From NCBI GenBank assembly GCA_905221605.1, contig CAJNDS010000600.1, positions 42,991 to 106,990 of the forward strand: a stretch of DNA of 64,000 nt, given 5' to 3'. A program made the position numbers and the translations under genes. Shown here one piece after another: positions 22,476 to 31,967 of this stretch. This DNA comes from Symbiodinium natans. Its lineage: Eukaryota > Sar > Dinophyceae > Suessiales > Symbiodiniaceae. Numbering within the stretch: position 1 is the stretch's first letter; every line of letters starts with the position of its first letter. The notes under the pieces are model-generated. The model was not told the origin of the DNA. It searched no databases and saw only the letters and a program-made list of their open reading frames with translations.

Positions 22476-22567
22476 TACTAATTGCTGAAGAACCCCGAAA
22501 ACATGAAAATAGTCTTCCTTAGTACGGGTAATATAGGGAGTATTATTCTGTATTCTTTTGGGGTTCT
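22476..22567. mobile_element. Family G foldback element, copy 1
   Basis: CTACTAATTGCTGAAGAACC at the left and TTCTTTTGGGGTTCT at the right are inverted. The core GGTAATATAGGGAGTATTAT is shared with the copies at 41,701 and 51,096. Confidence 0.65.
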
Positions 22568-22794
22568 CCCGCAGTGGCCTCCTGTCAGACACTGCCGGCA
22601 AGGCCTCCGCAAACGTCGGCCGGTCGGGTTTAGGGCTTATAGGGTTTAGGGTTAGGGTTTAGGGTTTAGGGTTTAGGGTTTAGAGTTTAGGGTTTAGGGT
22701 TTAGGGTTAGGGTTTAGGGTTTAGGGTTCAGGGTTTAGGGTTTAGGGTTTAGGGTTTAGGGTTTAGGGTATAGGGTTTAGGGTTTAGGGTTTTG

Positions 22795-22945
22795 CTGTGA
22801 TAGGGCGTAGGTGCTGTGAAGGTTAGGTTTCGGAACAAGCTCGAAAGCTTCGTGGGGTGCGAAGAGCAGCTTTGGCCCAGTTGTGGAGGGCCGTCTAACA
22901 CTTTTCTCCCACCCCACGCCGTCCGAGGCGGCAAAGCCACCCAAA
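22795..22945. other. Exon-like segment, strand undecided
   Basis: A 150-base unique segment between telomere tracts is open on both strands. The minus strand reads SVRRPSTTGPKLLFAPHE and FELVPKPNLHSTYALSQQ. The plus strand reads SEQARKLRGVRRAALAQL with GTTAG as acceptor. It is probably part of a gene, but the sequence alone does not say which strand. Confidence 0.35.
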
Positions 22946-23102
22946 CCTATTCCTTTTAGGGTTTAAGCCTCAACTCAAGGCAACAGTCCACTTCTAAAAC
23001 TTGTTCAGTTTCATGACGTTCGGGGTTGGGTCCGAGAGTCAAAAGGAATGGTAGGGGGGTCGGGGTTTCTTTCAAGGCAGTTTCAGGCTAGGGGCCAGGC
23101 AG

Positions 23103-23164
23103 GGCACGCTGCGGCGAGGCCCCATGCTGTGGGAGAGCGACCTGGGTCGGCTTGCGCCATCGAG
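23103..23164 (+). CDS. Candidate exon with AG and GT borders
   Basis: Acceptor GGCCAGGCAG| and donor TCGAG|GTCGAA enclose a plus frame reading GTLRRGPMLWESDLGRLA. Both borders and the frame agree. No family recognised. Telomere-type repeats begin about 50 bases downstream. Confidence 0.4.
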
Positions 23165-23378
23165 GTCGAAGGGCTCAAGCGCCGCCCACCAACGTAGGGG
23201 GGCGGCCTAGGCCCTGAGTTTAGGGTTTAGGGTTTCGGGTTTAGAGTTTAGGGTTTAGGGATTAGGGTTCAGGGTTGGGATAGTATGAAAAAATTAAAGT
23301 TCTATTCCTTGTTAAGTAAAGAACCCTTGAAAATGTAAAATGTTACCCCACTATGACATATTTAGGGCGTATGGTTTA

Positions 23379-23478
23379 CCTGGGACCCTGTTTACCTACA
23401 GTTTTCAGGGCTATTCCTATTCAAAAAAGGGGGGGGGGTACTTACGGTTTAACTGTAGGTAAACATAGGGCTCCAGGT
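23379..23478. mobile_element. Family E foldback element, copy 2
   Basis: CCTGGGACCCTGTTTACCTA at the left is mirrored by TAGGTAAACATAGGGCTCCA at the right. It has a G run in the loop. Confidence 0.7.
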
Positions 23479-23737
23479 AGGGCTTATCCCCAAAGCCCTC
23501 AACAAAAAAGCCCAGTATTGATCACAGGGTCTGGGGGCTCTCATCTCTAAGGGGACTGGAGACTGGTATATATCCTGTGTGCTAGTCACTGCTGTCACCC
23601 TGGAGCTCGTGCCCCGGAACCCCACGAATGTGTTGCTCCCGAATGCCCGGTTTAGGGTTTAGGGTTTAGGGTTTAGGGTTTAGGGTTTAGGGTTTAGGGA
23701 TTCAGGGTTTGGGGTTTAGGGATTCAGGCTTCTTGAA

Positions 23738-23812
23738 ACCCGGAGCAACTCTACCAGGACCCGGAGACGATCGTGGCCACAAACCTGCTCGAAGTGTGCC
23801 AAAACATCCCTA
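23738..23812. other. Exon-like segment, strand undecided
   Basis: The plus strand reads QLYQDPETIVATNLLE between GGAG| and GAA|GTGTGC. The minus strand reads VCGHDRLRVLVELLR between TTCGAGCAG| and CTCCGG|GTTTCA. Either could be an exon, and the choice cannot be made by eye. Confidence 0.35.
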
Positions 23813-24339
23813 AACCCCAATCTCTAACCCTAAGCGAACTAAAGGCCCAAACAATCCTCAGCCCCCTTCAACCTAAAACCCTAATCGCCTAAGCCACCGA
23901 AAGCCTAAACCCCCAATCCCCCCTCATCCCCCTAAACCCTAAACCCGAACCCTAACCCTAAACCCTAAACCCTAAACCCTAAGCCCTAAACCCTAAACCC
24001 CAAACCCTAAACCCTAAACCCTAAACAAAGCCCGCCACCTGCCTCCTGCTGGCCCGAGGTGGTCTCAGGTTCGCCAGAGGTGCCTAAAGCTTAGGGTTTA
24101 GGGTTTAGAGTTTGGGGTTTAGGGTTAAGGGTTAAGGGTTAAGGGCATAGGGTTTAGGGTTTTAGGGTTGAGGGTTAAAGGGTTTAAGGGTTAAGGGCAT
24201 AGGGTTTAGGGGTTTAGGGTTTAGGGTTTTAGGGTTGAGGGTTTAGGGTTTTAGGGTTTAGGGCTTGATTGGAGTTTAGGGTTTGGGATTAAGGGCTTGG
24301 GGTTTCAGGGTTAAGGGCTTAGGGTTTTGGGGTTTTAGG

Positions 24340-24405
24340 TTGGGATGTTGCCGGATTATGCTAGCAGTCCTTCATAGGGAGTATAATAGGGGCGACTACA
24401 ATCCC
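24340..24405. mobile_element. Family B element, copy 2 (degenerate)
   Basis: TTGGGATGTTGCCGGATTAT, GCTAGCAGTCCTTCATAGGG and a partial return arm. One side only is well kept. Confidence 0.45.
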
Positions 24406-24526
24406 TACGCCCCAACCGGGTGGTTTGCCCACACACAGTGGTCAAGCATGGGTTTGGACAAGCATGCTTGAATCAGCTCTTGCCGCAGCATGTCAGCATG
24501 AACCATGTGGCACCCAACAGCCCAAA

Positions 24527-24940
24527 GCCTAAACCTTAAACTCCAGAAGTTCTTGGTCCTATTTAATAGCTCAGGATTTCGCAGACGACTCGTCTTGTGG
24601 CCACTACACTACTGACGCAGTCCCGTGCTTGTTGGGTCGCGCGGCCACAGGTCCGCGGTCTGCAAAGACGGACACGGCCCTGGCATACGGGAAGCGGGGC
24701 GCAGACGCTGGGCAGCTCGCTGAGGAGGCTTTCTTTCTGCCTCCGAAGCAGGTGGCCAGCGTCTGCGCCCCGCTTCCCGTATGCCAGGGCCGTGTCCGCC
24801 TCTGCAGACCGCGGACCTGTGGCCGCGCGACCCAACAAGCACGGGACTGCGTCAGTAGTGTAGTGGCCACAAGACGAGTCGTCTGCGAAATCCTGAGCTA
24901 TGAAATAGGACCAAGAACTTCCGGAGTTTAAGGTTTAGGC
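24527..24940. repeat. 414-base near-perfect palindrome (185-base arms, 44-base loop)
   Basis: The left arm (24,527-24,711) and the right arm (24,756-24,940) are reverse complements with about four mismatches. The loop itself contains a small stem (GGAGGC / GCCTCC). Ends read GCCTAAACCTTAAACTCC and its mirror, close to a degenerate telomere unit. The four ORFs read from both strands are the same peptide by symmetry and are not genes. It is a large foldback element or an inverted duplication. A transcript would form a long hairpin. Confidence 0.95.
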
Positions 24941-24959
24941 TGTGGCTGTTCGTTGCCCA

Positions 24960-25310
24960 CAAGCAGAAGACGCGGGCAAACCGTAAACTGTCTTACGCCT
25001 CAACCCTGAACCCACGCCCGAAAGCAGTGTTATTTCCTTGAAGCCCAGGACGACAAAACACCGAAGCCCTCGTGCTGGACTCGTGCCTGAAACACTCCAA
25101 AGCCCAAACCGTAAGACGCGCGCGCGGGCAAACCATGGGTTCTGCGAAGTCCGGAACGCAGGGAAACCCGCAGAGGGTCGTCGTTTATGAAGAAAAAAAC
25201 GAAAAAAAGAACACTGTTGAAAGGCCGGCAAAGGCCAGAAACGCTGCGCCTGCGCATGTTTTATGTACCTTCCAAAAACAAGCGCGGGCAAACCATAGGG
25301 TTGCACCGAA
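24960..25310. other. Unique GC-rich segment with dispersed GCGGGCAAACC motif
   Basis: GCGGGCAAACC recurs at about 24,973, 25,123 and 25,284, and once more in altered form at 25,760. Both strands are open over long stretches; no convincing gene was found. Directly right of the large palindrome. Confidence 0.4.
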
Positions 25311-25339
25311 TCCCTACTAAGGACCGTTAGTATAAGGGC
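25308..25339. mobile_element. Family B fragment, right half only
   Basis: AAGGACCGTTAGTATAAGGG, cut at its right end where a TTTAGGG tract begins. The usual terminal GGGAACATCCC is missing. Confidence 0.55.
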
Positions 25340-25372
25340 TTAGGGTTTAGGGTTTAGGGTTTAGGGTTTAGG

Positions 25373-25477
25373 GTACTCATAGCTGTATTTATGACCATGT
25401 TAGGGCACTTAAGAGGCTTATGAGTGGGTTATAAGTACAGTCATGATTGATGAATAAGTACCCCGAACCTCCAAGTA
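25373..25477. mobile_element. Family A element, copy 1, left end missing
   Basis: Right terminus AAGTACCCCGAACCTCCAAG is present. The left terminus is replaced by a TTTAGGG tract that joins it to the family B fragment. Confidence 0.65.
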
Positions 25478-25789
25478 GGGTTTAAGGGTTAAGGCTTAGG
25501 GTTTGTAGGTTTTAGGGCTTAAGGTTTTAGGGTTTAGGGATTCAGGGTTGAGAGTTTACAGGGTTTATGGGTACACGGTGGTTTATAGGGTTTTGGGGGG
25601 GGTTTATAGGGTTTATTGGGGTGTTTAGGGTTCATAGGGTTTAGCTGACGGCTTAGGGTTTACAGGGGTTAGGGCCATGTAGGGTTTAGGGTACCCTTTT
25701 TGGGGCGGCTACTGACTCTATAAGGGAACTCAGAACCACATCAACAAAAAAAACGAAAAACGGGCAAACAATGTACTTCTGTGCAAATA

Positions 25790-25881
25790 TTCCCCCTTAT
25801 ACTAACAGTCCTTAATAGGGATTATAGTTGGGGTAGTATAACCCCTATTAAGAGCTGTTAGTATAATAAGGGGAACATCCC
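25790..25881. mobile_element. Family B foldback element, copy 4 (complete)
   Basis: CCCCCTTATACTAACAGTCC and TTAATAGGGATTATAG are mirrored by CCCCTATTAAGAGCTGTTAG and TATAATAAGGGGAACATCCC. Confidence 0.75.
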
Positions 25882-26089
25882 TATACTGCGGGGCTACACA
25901 GCTTAGGGTTGAGCGTCTGAGTGGCAACCAACACTTGCACCGCACAAGCCGAGGCGGCAGCATGTCTCTTGAGCATTTTGGGGTTTAGGGTTTTAGGTTC
26001 TAGGGTATATGGTACAAGGCTTAGAGTTTAGGTCTTCGGGTATAGGATTGAGGGTTCAGGGGTTAAATTCCCAAGCCCCGAACCCTAAA

Positions 26090-26165
26090 CCCTAAACGCC
26101 AAACCCTCGAACTCAACACCGCCTGCGTCATCCAGAAAGCTTTCGTTTCGACTGCACGTCTCCTT
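26090..26165. other. Exon-like segment, strand undecided
   Basis: The minus strand reads ETCSRNESFLDDAGGVEF after CTGCAAG|. The plus strand reads LELNTACVIQKAFVSTAR and ends at TTGCAG. Bounded by telomere-type repeats. Confidence 0.25.
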
Positions 26166-26314
26166 GCAGCTTGTGGGTTTAGGGTTTAGGGTTTAGGGTT
26201 TAGGGTTTAGGGTTTAGGGTTTAGGGCTTAGAGTTGAGGGTTTAGGGTTTAGGGTGTCCAGGTCGGCCGGGAGGTGGCACGTGCAGGGGTCAAGGACTCA
26301 GACGTCTGGCTTTG

Positions 26315-26513
26315 CTTGGAGGTTCATGGTACTTGATAACCAATTAGAACTGTACTAGGGTTTAGGGTTTAGGGTTTAGGGTTTAGGGTTTAAATTAGGG
26401 TTTAGGGTTTAGGATTTAGGGTTTAGGGTTTCTGTACCAATAACCCACTTATAAGCCCCTTAAGTGCCCTAAGTGCAGTGATAATTGGTTAACGAGCACC
26501 ATGAACCTTCACG
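26315..26513. mobile_element. Family A element split by a telomere-type tract
   Basis: Left terminus CTTGGAGGTTCATGGTACTT and right terminus GAGCACCATGAACCTTC are both present. A TTTAGGG tract (26,356-26,431) sits inside and is flanked by CTGTAC on each side (26,350-26,355 and 26,432-26,437). In uninterrupted family members this hexamer occurs once at this point. Confidence 0.85.
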
Positions 26514-26534
26514 TAGTGCTACGGTGTTGTGTCT

Positions 26535-26805
26535 CTTTGCCTCTCCCTCCCTCCCTCCCTCCCTCTGTCCCTCTCTTAAGGGGCAAAAGGAGGGACCCCT
26601 ACAAGGGACCCTTCATCTTATTCCCGTATATATTCCCGTATATGTGCCTTCTAAGTATTCTATTGTCCTTATATGCCGAAGTAGCCCCCAAATAACCCCC
26701 AAATGACCCAAAAGGTCCCTTAAGGGTCCCTCCTTTAGTCCCTTGACTCTCTCGTTCTCTCCCTGTCTCCCTCTGTCTCTCTCTCTTGTTCTCTCTTCCT
26801 CGGGA
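26535..26805. repeat. CT-rich microsatellite region
   Basis: CCCT repeats (26,540-26,572) and degenerate CT repeats (26,740-26,805) enclose an AT-richer middle with inverted TATATTCCCGTATATG. ORFs here are low-complexity by-products. Confidence 0.7.
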
Positions 26806-27286
26806 CATTGCATGATCCGAGAGTGTCTAAGTCTAAGCCGCAAGGCCTGACACTTCACCCTAAGACCTAACCCTACACCCCACACCCTAACCCTAAACCC
26901 TAAGCCCTAAGCCCTAAACCCTAAACCCTAAACCCTATAAGCCCTAACCTCTAAGCCCTAAACCCACAGACCCTGAAGCACCCCAGTCCGAAACCCCAAA
27001 AGCCGTACCTAGAACCCCTGAACTGGCCCTAGGTGAAACCTAAAGCGCGCTTAAAGCCCCAATCACGCCCCAACATCTCATTTAAAGTGGCGTTTAGGGT
27101 TTATGGAGGGTTTAGGGTTTAGGGTTTAGGGTTTGGGGTTTGGGGTTTGGGGTTTGGGGTTTAGGTTTAGCAGGGTTGATGAAGGCCGGCAGTCCTCAAA
27201 CCCTAAACCCTAATTATTATGTAGCCTGCCCACGAAGCTCCCTAGACCCAGGTTGCCCTCAACAGGCCCTCAGACCTTCGAAACTT

Positions 27287-27392
27287 AGTAGCCCAGTAGC
27301 CAGATTATGAAAAGGGCACCCTTTTTTGGGTTGGTTACTTTATAAGGGAACCTTGAACCCAAAAAAAGGGTAAAGGGTACTACTGGGCTACC
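27287..27392. mobile_element. Family F foldback element, copy 2 (complete)
   Basis: TAGTAGCCCAGTAGCC at the left is mirrored by GGGTACTACTGGGCTACC at the right, with GGCACCCTTTTTTGGG and TTTATAAGGGAACCTTG inside. Confidence 0.7.
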
Positions 27393-27471
27393 AAGTTGAA
27401 AAAGAGGGTGCTACGGAGACTTCGAGAACCAAACAAGGAACGACAAACCCAAAAACCAAAACCCTAAACTC

Positions 27472-27558
27472 TAAGGCTAGTTGCATGGTCCCTGAATATG
27501 GGACCTCTCATGGGGACCCTACCCAATAAAACCCAAGGGCCCCGTACTTCAGAACCAA
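27472..27558. mobile_element. Family C element, right end lost to a telomere tract
   Basis: AAGGCTAGTTGCATGGTCCC and ACCCAAGGGCCCCGTACTTC are present. The sequence then runs into CCCTAAA repeats in place of the right terminus. Confidence 0.55.
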
Positions 27559-27563
27559 CCCTA

Positions 27564-27705
27564 AACCCTATTTAAACCCTAAACCCTAAACCCTAAACCC
27601 TAAACCCTAAACCCTAAACCCTAAACCCCAAAACCTCAACCCTAAACCCTAAACCCTAAACCCTAAACCCTAAACCCTAAACCCTAACCCTAAACCCTAA
27701 ACTCT
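27564..27705 (-). repeat. Telomere-type tract pair
   Basis: Two CCCTAAA runs separated by AAAACCTCAA, about 18 units in all. Confidence 0.9.
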
Positions 27706-27835
27706 ACAGACTCAAAACCCTGAAGCCACCGAGGCCTGATACGTTTCTCTTCGCCATGGTCGAGGCTGACTGAGTCTTGAAACACTTGCCCAGGTGTCAT
27801 GCAAGGAGGGCCCCCCCCCGGGCTATGCCAAGTGT

Positions 27836-27875
27836 CTTGGGGACCACATGAACCCTAAAATTGGGGTCATAGGAT
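27836..27875. mobile_element. Family D fragment
   Basis: CTTGGGGACCACATGAACCC then AAAATTGGGGTCATA. Only one half. The 80 bases to its left resemble those left of 30,818, so the element was duplicated with its flank. Confidence 0.5.
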
Positions 27876-28624
27876 TCAAAAGAGGCCGGCGATGAATAAA
27901 CCAGAAAGTCCCGATAAGGTCATCTGCGCATTTTCTTCCTACCCCTAAGCCCTAAACCCTAAACCCATATAAACCCTAAGCCCTGCTGCTCTTTTTCTGG
28001 GTTCACCCGCAACCTGGCCCAAAAACAGGGTGCCCCCTTTCTCTTCAACGGGGTGTTCGAACGGAGCCTCAACCCATTGGTGCCACTTATACACCCTAAA
28101 CCCTAGACCCCAAAACCTCAACCCTAAACCCTAAACCCTAAACCCTAAACCCTGAACCCTAAACCCGAAACACACCACTAACCCGGCCGAAGTGAACTTG
28201 GCCCAGCGAAGACGCTCAAAGCTTCAGCAGCGATGTGTAGGGTTTAGGGTTTAGGGTTTAGGGTTTAGGGTTTAGGGTTTAGGGTTTAGGGTTTGGGGAA
28301 GGGGGGGCCGGTTCAAACGCAACTTGCGCGAGCAAGGGCCCTGCAAGGACTGACGTGGGAGTTTCCAGACATTAGAGTCCCGCTTCCTGAAACGTCAGCA
28401 GAAGCCTCTTTGAAAGGACCCCGAACAAGGGGGACGACCCTTTTTGGGGGTCTTTATGGATTTTGGCGGCCCCAAGGCCCTAATTTAGAGAACTCACCAT
28501 GTCGGAAACCCCCACATTGTGAGAGGCGACTGTACCCTTCTGTGTCTGTTTACCTCTCGCTTTCCCAAGCAGGCGCCCATGCGAGACGGAGCCCGTAAGC
28601 CCCTAACTCCTTGCCTGGAGGGTA

Positions 28625-28767
28625 CTTGGAGGTTCATACTAACCAATTATGACGGTACCTTTAACATCCTTTAACTGTACTTATAACCAGAATAGGGCAC
28701 TTAAGGGGCTTATAAGTGGGTCATAAGTACAGATATAACCGGTTAATAGGTACCATGAACCTCCAAG
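28625..28767. mobile_element. Family A foldback element, copy 3
   Basis: CTTGGAGGTTCATACTAACC at the left, GTTAATAGGTACCATGAACC and CTCCAAG at the right, with the CACTTAAGGGGCTTATAAGT core. Confidence 0.8.
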
Positions 28768-29011
28768 ACGAGGGTGTGGGCTCACGACTGGCGGCACAGG
28801 ACGCAAGGCTAATTTCTCACAGGAGGGGGAGGGGCTCGGCCCTTAAAAATTTCGACGCCCAAGAGCAGCCTGATAAAGGGGGTCTGTTTTTTGGATTAAA
28901 GGAGCTTGCAAGCGAACCTAAACCCCAAAAAGAAGGGAATTAGGGCCTTCTCTGGTCCTCGTTTGACTTCAATTACACCATCTGCAAGACCCCTCCACCC
29001 ACCCCGAATTC

Positions 29012-29118
29012 CTTGGGGACGACATGAACCCCAAAAAGGGGTTTATGGCACATTTACCTTCATAGGATTCAAGTAGTATAGGGTGTGTGACCCCAATTTT
29101 GGGGTTCATGTGGTCCTC
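29012..29118. mobile_element. Family D foldback element, copy 2
   Basis: CTTGGGGACGACATGAACCC at the left, GGGGTTCATGTGGTCCTC at the right. Confidence 0.7.
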
Positions 29119-29513
29119 ATAATCTACTTCTGGTTCTGCTTTCCTCTCTCGCCCATGTGAGACGTAAGAGCCGCAAGCCCGTACTCAGAGACAAGGGGTT
29201 TAGGGTTCAGGGTTTAATGTTTGGGGTTTAGGGTCTATAGGGTTCACTCGCACCTTGCCTGGAGGGTATGGGCTCACGACTGGCGGCACAGGACGCAAGG
29301 CTAATTTCTCACAGGAAGGGATAGGGGGTCGGCCCTTAAATTAACGATGCCCAAAGGCAGCCTAGAAATAAAGAGGGTCTGTTTTTGGATTAAAAGGGCT
29401 TATCAGCGGACCCAGACCCCGAAGAGAATGCAATAAGGGCCTGCCATGCGTCTAGTTTAACTGCAATTGCACCATCCGCAAGAATCCGCCACCCACCCTC
29501 AAACCGGCCCTTC

Positions 29514-29596
29514 CTTGGGGACGACATGAACCCCAAAAGGGTTGCTTCTAGTAGTATAAGGTGTATGACCCCAAATTTCGGGTTCATGTGGTCCCC
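29514..29596. mobile_element. Family D foldback element, copy 3
   Basis: CTTGGGGACGACATGAACCC at the left, GGGTTCATGTGGTCCCCAG at the right, with TAGTAGTATAAGGTGTATGA inside. Confidence 0.75.
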
Positions 29597-29706
29597 AGAA
29601 TCTGCTTCTGTTTCTGCTTTCCTCTCTCGCCCATGTGAGACGTGGTAGCCGCAAGCCCGCACTCAAAGGCAAGGGGTTTAGGGTTCAGGCTTTAGTGTTT
29701 AGGTTT

Positions 29707-29845
29707 TAGTTTTACAGTCTGGTGGTCTTTTATCTGTTCCATAAACTACCCAATATCGCCCCTACATACCACAATGCGGACCCCCATATCTACCCCTCTT
29801 AAAACAGAAACCCCAAGTAAAGAGACCACCAGCCTGTCTAAGGTT
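29707..29845. mobile_element. Single foldback element (CTGGTGGTCTTT ends)
   Basis: CAGTCTGGTGGTCTTTTATC at the left and AAAGAGACCACCAGCCTG at the right are inverted. Found once in this window. Confidence 0.5.
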
Positions 29846-29887
29846 TTAGGGTTTAGGGTGTAGGGTTTAGGGTGCAGGGTTCGCTCG

Positions 29888-29982
29888 AAGGGTTTAGGGT
29901 TTAGGGTTTAGGGTTTAGGGTTTAGGGTTTAGGGTTTAGGGTTTAGGGTTTAGGGTTTAGGGTTTAGGGTTTAGGGTTTAGG
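29888..29982 (+). repeat. TTTAGGG tract, about 13 units
   Basis: Near-perfect tract that truncates the third copy of the segmental repeat at its left edge. Confidence 0.95.
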
Positions 29983-30072
29983 GGCTTGCAAGCGAACCTA
30001 AACCCGAAAATGAAGGCAAGAAGGGCCTACGCTTGCTGCAAGAATCCTCCACCCACCCCCAAGCCGGCCCTT

Positions 30073-30208
30073 CCTTGGGAAGGACATGAACCCCAGAACG
30101 CTTCATGTACCTTAATAGGGTTTAGGGTTTAGGGTTTAGGGTTTAAGGTAGGATTTCTAGTAGCACAGGGTGGTGTATGACCCCAATCTTTAGGGTTCAT
30201 GTGGTCCT
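30073..30208. mobile_element. Family D element split by a telomere-type tract
   Basis: Left arm CCTTGGGAAGGACATGAACC and right arm TAGGGTTCATGTGGTCC surround a short TTTAGGG tract (30,116-30,146). TAGG occurs on both sides of it. Confidence 0.65.
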
Positions 30209-30220
30209 AACCTAGAACCA

Positions 30221-30426
30221 CCTGGGACCCGAGTTGCCTACAGTTTAGTAGCAAGTCCGTAAACCCTAAACCCTAAACCCTAAACCCTAAACCCTAAACC
30301 CTAAACCCTAAACCCTAAACCCAAAACCCTAAACCCTAAACCCTAAACCCTAAACCCCCCCCCCCCCCCCGCCCCCGATTTAACAGGTAGAGCCCCAGCA
30401 AGCTGCAGGTAAAATAGGGCCCCAGG
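30221..30426. mobile_element. Family E element split by a telomere-type tract and C run
   Basis: Left arm CCTGGGACCCGAGTTGCCTA and right arm TGCAGGTAAAATAGGGCCCC / AGG. Between them lie a CCCTAAA tract (30,259-30,355) and a C run (30,355-30,376). Confidence 0.7.
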
Positions 30427-30817
30427 CAGTGACTACATAGCAAAAAGGTGATGAAACTGGGGCCGAAGCCCTTTTCCCTAAGCCCTAAGCCCTAAACCCT
30501 AAACCCTAAACGTCAAAGTAGCAGCTCCCGGCATGGAGTGCCGATGAACTCGGGTCTCGTGGTAGCCTATATAAGGGACCCCCAAACCCTAAGCCCTAAA
30601 CCCTAATAGACCCTAAACTCGAAACTTTAAAAAAACCTAAGAGGCCCTAAACCCTAGACCTTAAACTAGGGTTCAGGGGTTTCGGGGGCTAGGGTTTAGG
30701 GTGCCGTAGGCCTGAAGGGCTCGTGTCTCTGCCGCAGGGTCGAGAGCTGGCTACTGAAACTAAAAGCGCTTGCACAGGTGTCGTACAAGGAGGGGCCCCC
30801 CGACTAGACCTAAGTGC

Positions 30818-30927
30818 CTTGGGGACCACATCAACTCTAACATTGGGTCGTATACCCTATACCATAATTTCTGTGTTTTAAGCAGCATAAGAGGAAAAAC
30901 CCGTTTTGGGGTTCATATGGTGCCCAA
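30818..30927. mobile_element. Family D foldback element, copy 5
   Basis: CTTGGGGACCACATCAACTC at the left, TTGGGGTTCATATGGTGCCC at the right. Confidence 0.65.
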
Positions 30928-30971
30928 GAGGTAAGCAATAACCCTATTGAGGGCTTCTTTTGCGTCTCCAG

Positions 30972-31430
30972 TTACAAGAAGGACTCCTCCCCATGTAGGG
31001 ACCCTGGCACAGAACTGTGCAGGACAGCGGCTGCCACACTAATGCAGGACAACGGAAGACTGAGGCATCGCTTCATGGTGTCCTGGAGTATGTCAGCTGC
31101 GTCCACAGGTTGCGACCAAGCTGTTGGGTTTGTCCGCGTCTCTGCCAAGGATGGCGAGCTTGGCACAGCAATGTCCGGTTCAACTTCGTCGTCGCTTGCT
31201 CCATCGAAAACGGCCCGTTCATCACCCGTGAGGAAGAACATTCTGTTCTTTGTGTCCTGACTGATCGCGACCAAGAGGGACTGTTCTGCTGCCTTGAGAT
31301 AAGATGTTTCCAACCCGATGGCTTGGTCCAGCAGTGCGAGTTGGATACGCTCCGTGCGCGACGTGCACGGATTGCCTTGGGCCTGGGATGCCATGCTAAC
31401 TTTTGCGGCGCTGTGAGCTGGCGAATCCAA
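30972..31430 (-). CDS. Candidate coding segment, hypothetical acidic protein
   Basis: A minus frame of 152 codons. The likely start is the internal ATG at 31,394 (MASQAQGNPCTSRTERIQ); the upstream part is less protein-like. It continues with LALLDQAIGLETSYLKAA, FFLTGDERAVFDGASDDE and AADILQDTMKRCLSLPLS. The last 25 residues may be read-through into an intron. A helical start, an acidic middle and a Ser/Pro-rich linker can be seen; no domain was recognised. An ACT microsatellite lies immediately 5' (31,466-31,541). The plus strand is open too, but its codons and composition are poorer. Confidence 0.45.
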   Translation of the reverse strand: MDSPAHSAAKVSMASQAQGNPCTSRTERIQLALLDQAIGLETSYLKAAEQSLLVAISQDTKNRMFFLTGDERAVFDGASDDEVEPDIAVPSSPSLAETRTNPTAWSQPVDAADILQDTMKRCLSLPLSCISVAAAVLHSSVPGSLHGEESFL

Positions 31431-31463
31431 AAAAAAGGCCTGCGATGAAGGATCCTAAAGTCC

Positions 31464-31465
<2 letters not shown>

Positions 31466-31541
<76 letters not shown>
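31466..31541. repeat. (ACT)n microsatellite, about 25 units
   Basis: Pure trinucleotide array, the complement of the AGT array at 3573-3637. Confidence 0.97.
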
Positions 31542-31674
31542 TAAAGTCCCTATCCAAAGTCATCTGTGACTTTTTGCAGAAATTCTGCAGAGCTGGAAGG
31601 CCAAACCCCAGACATCCCTCGAAGAAGCCACCAACAAATTCCCCAAACCCCGAAACCCCCCCCCCCCCCCCTAA

Positions 31675-31778
31675 ACCCTAAACCCTAAACCCTAAACCCT
31701 AACCCCTAAACCCTAAACCCTAAACCCTAAACCCTAAACCCTAAACCCTAAACCCTAAACCCTAAACCCCCCCCCCCC
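31675..31778 (-). repeat. CCCTAAA tract with C runs at both ends
   Basis: About 13 heptamers between C runs (31,658-31,671 and 31,766-31,778). Pairing of such tracts with C or G runs also occurs at 30,355 and 10,141. Confidence 0.9.
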
Positions 31779-31811
31779 CACAACACTATACTCTGCGCTG
31801 GCAGGCTCCTA

Positions 31812-31923
31812 TGGGATGTTCAACGTTCCCCCTTCTTCTAACAGTCCTTAATAGGGATTGTCGCACCCCATCCCCCTATAATAATGTCTAGTAAGGACTG
31901 TTAGTATAAGGGGGAACATCCCA
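31812..31923. mobile_element. Family B foldback element, copy 5
   Basis: TGGGATGTTCAACGTTCCCC, CTAACAGTCCTTAATAGGGA, then AGTAAGGACTGTTAGTATAA and GGGGGAACATCCCA. Confidence 0.75.
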
Positions 31924-31967
31924 AGCTATACTGTACCCTAAACCTAAACCCTAAACCCCAAACCAGA

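Larger units (their letters stand above)
28555..30215 (+). repeat. Degenerate segmental triplication with embedded foldback elements
   Basis: A unit of about 450-490 bases beginning GGGCTCACGACTGGCGGCAC recurs at 28,768-29,230 and 29,268-29,710, with a truncated third copy at 29,985-30,215 and the tail of another at 28,555-28,625. Each full unit contains a family D element and ends GCCGCAAGCCCG followed by telomere-type repeats. The copies are diverged and each has its own indels. Confidence 0.8.

Noticed and set aside
24563-24931. Five ORFs of 77-100 codons in the large palindrome
   Set aside because: The same peptide is read from both strands because of the symmetry. No independent coding evidence.
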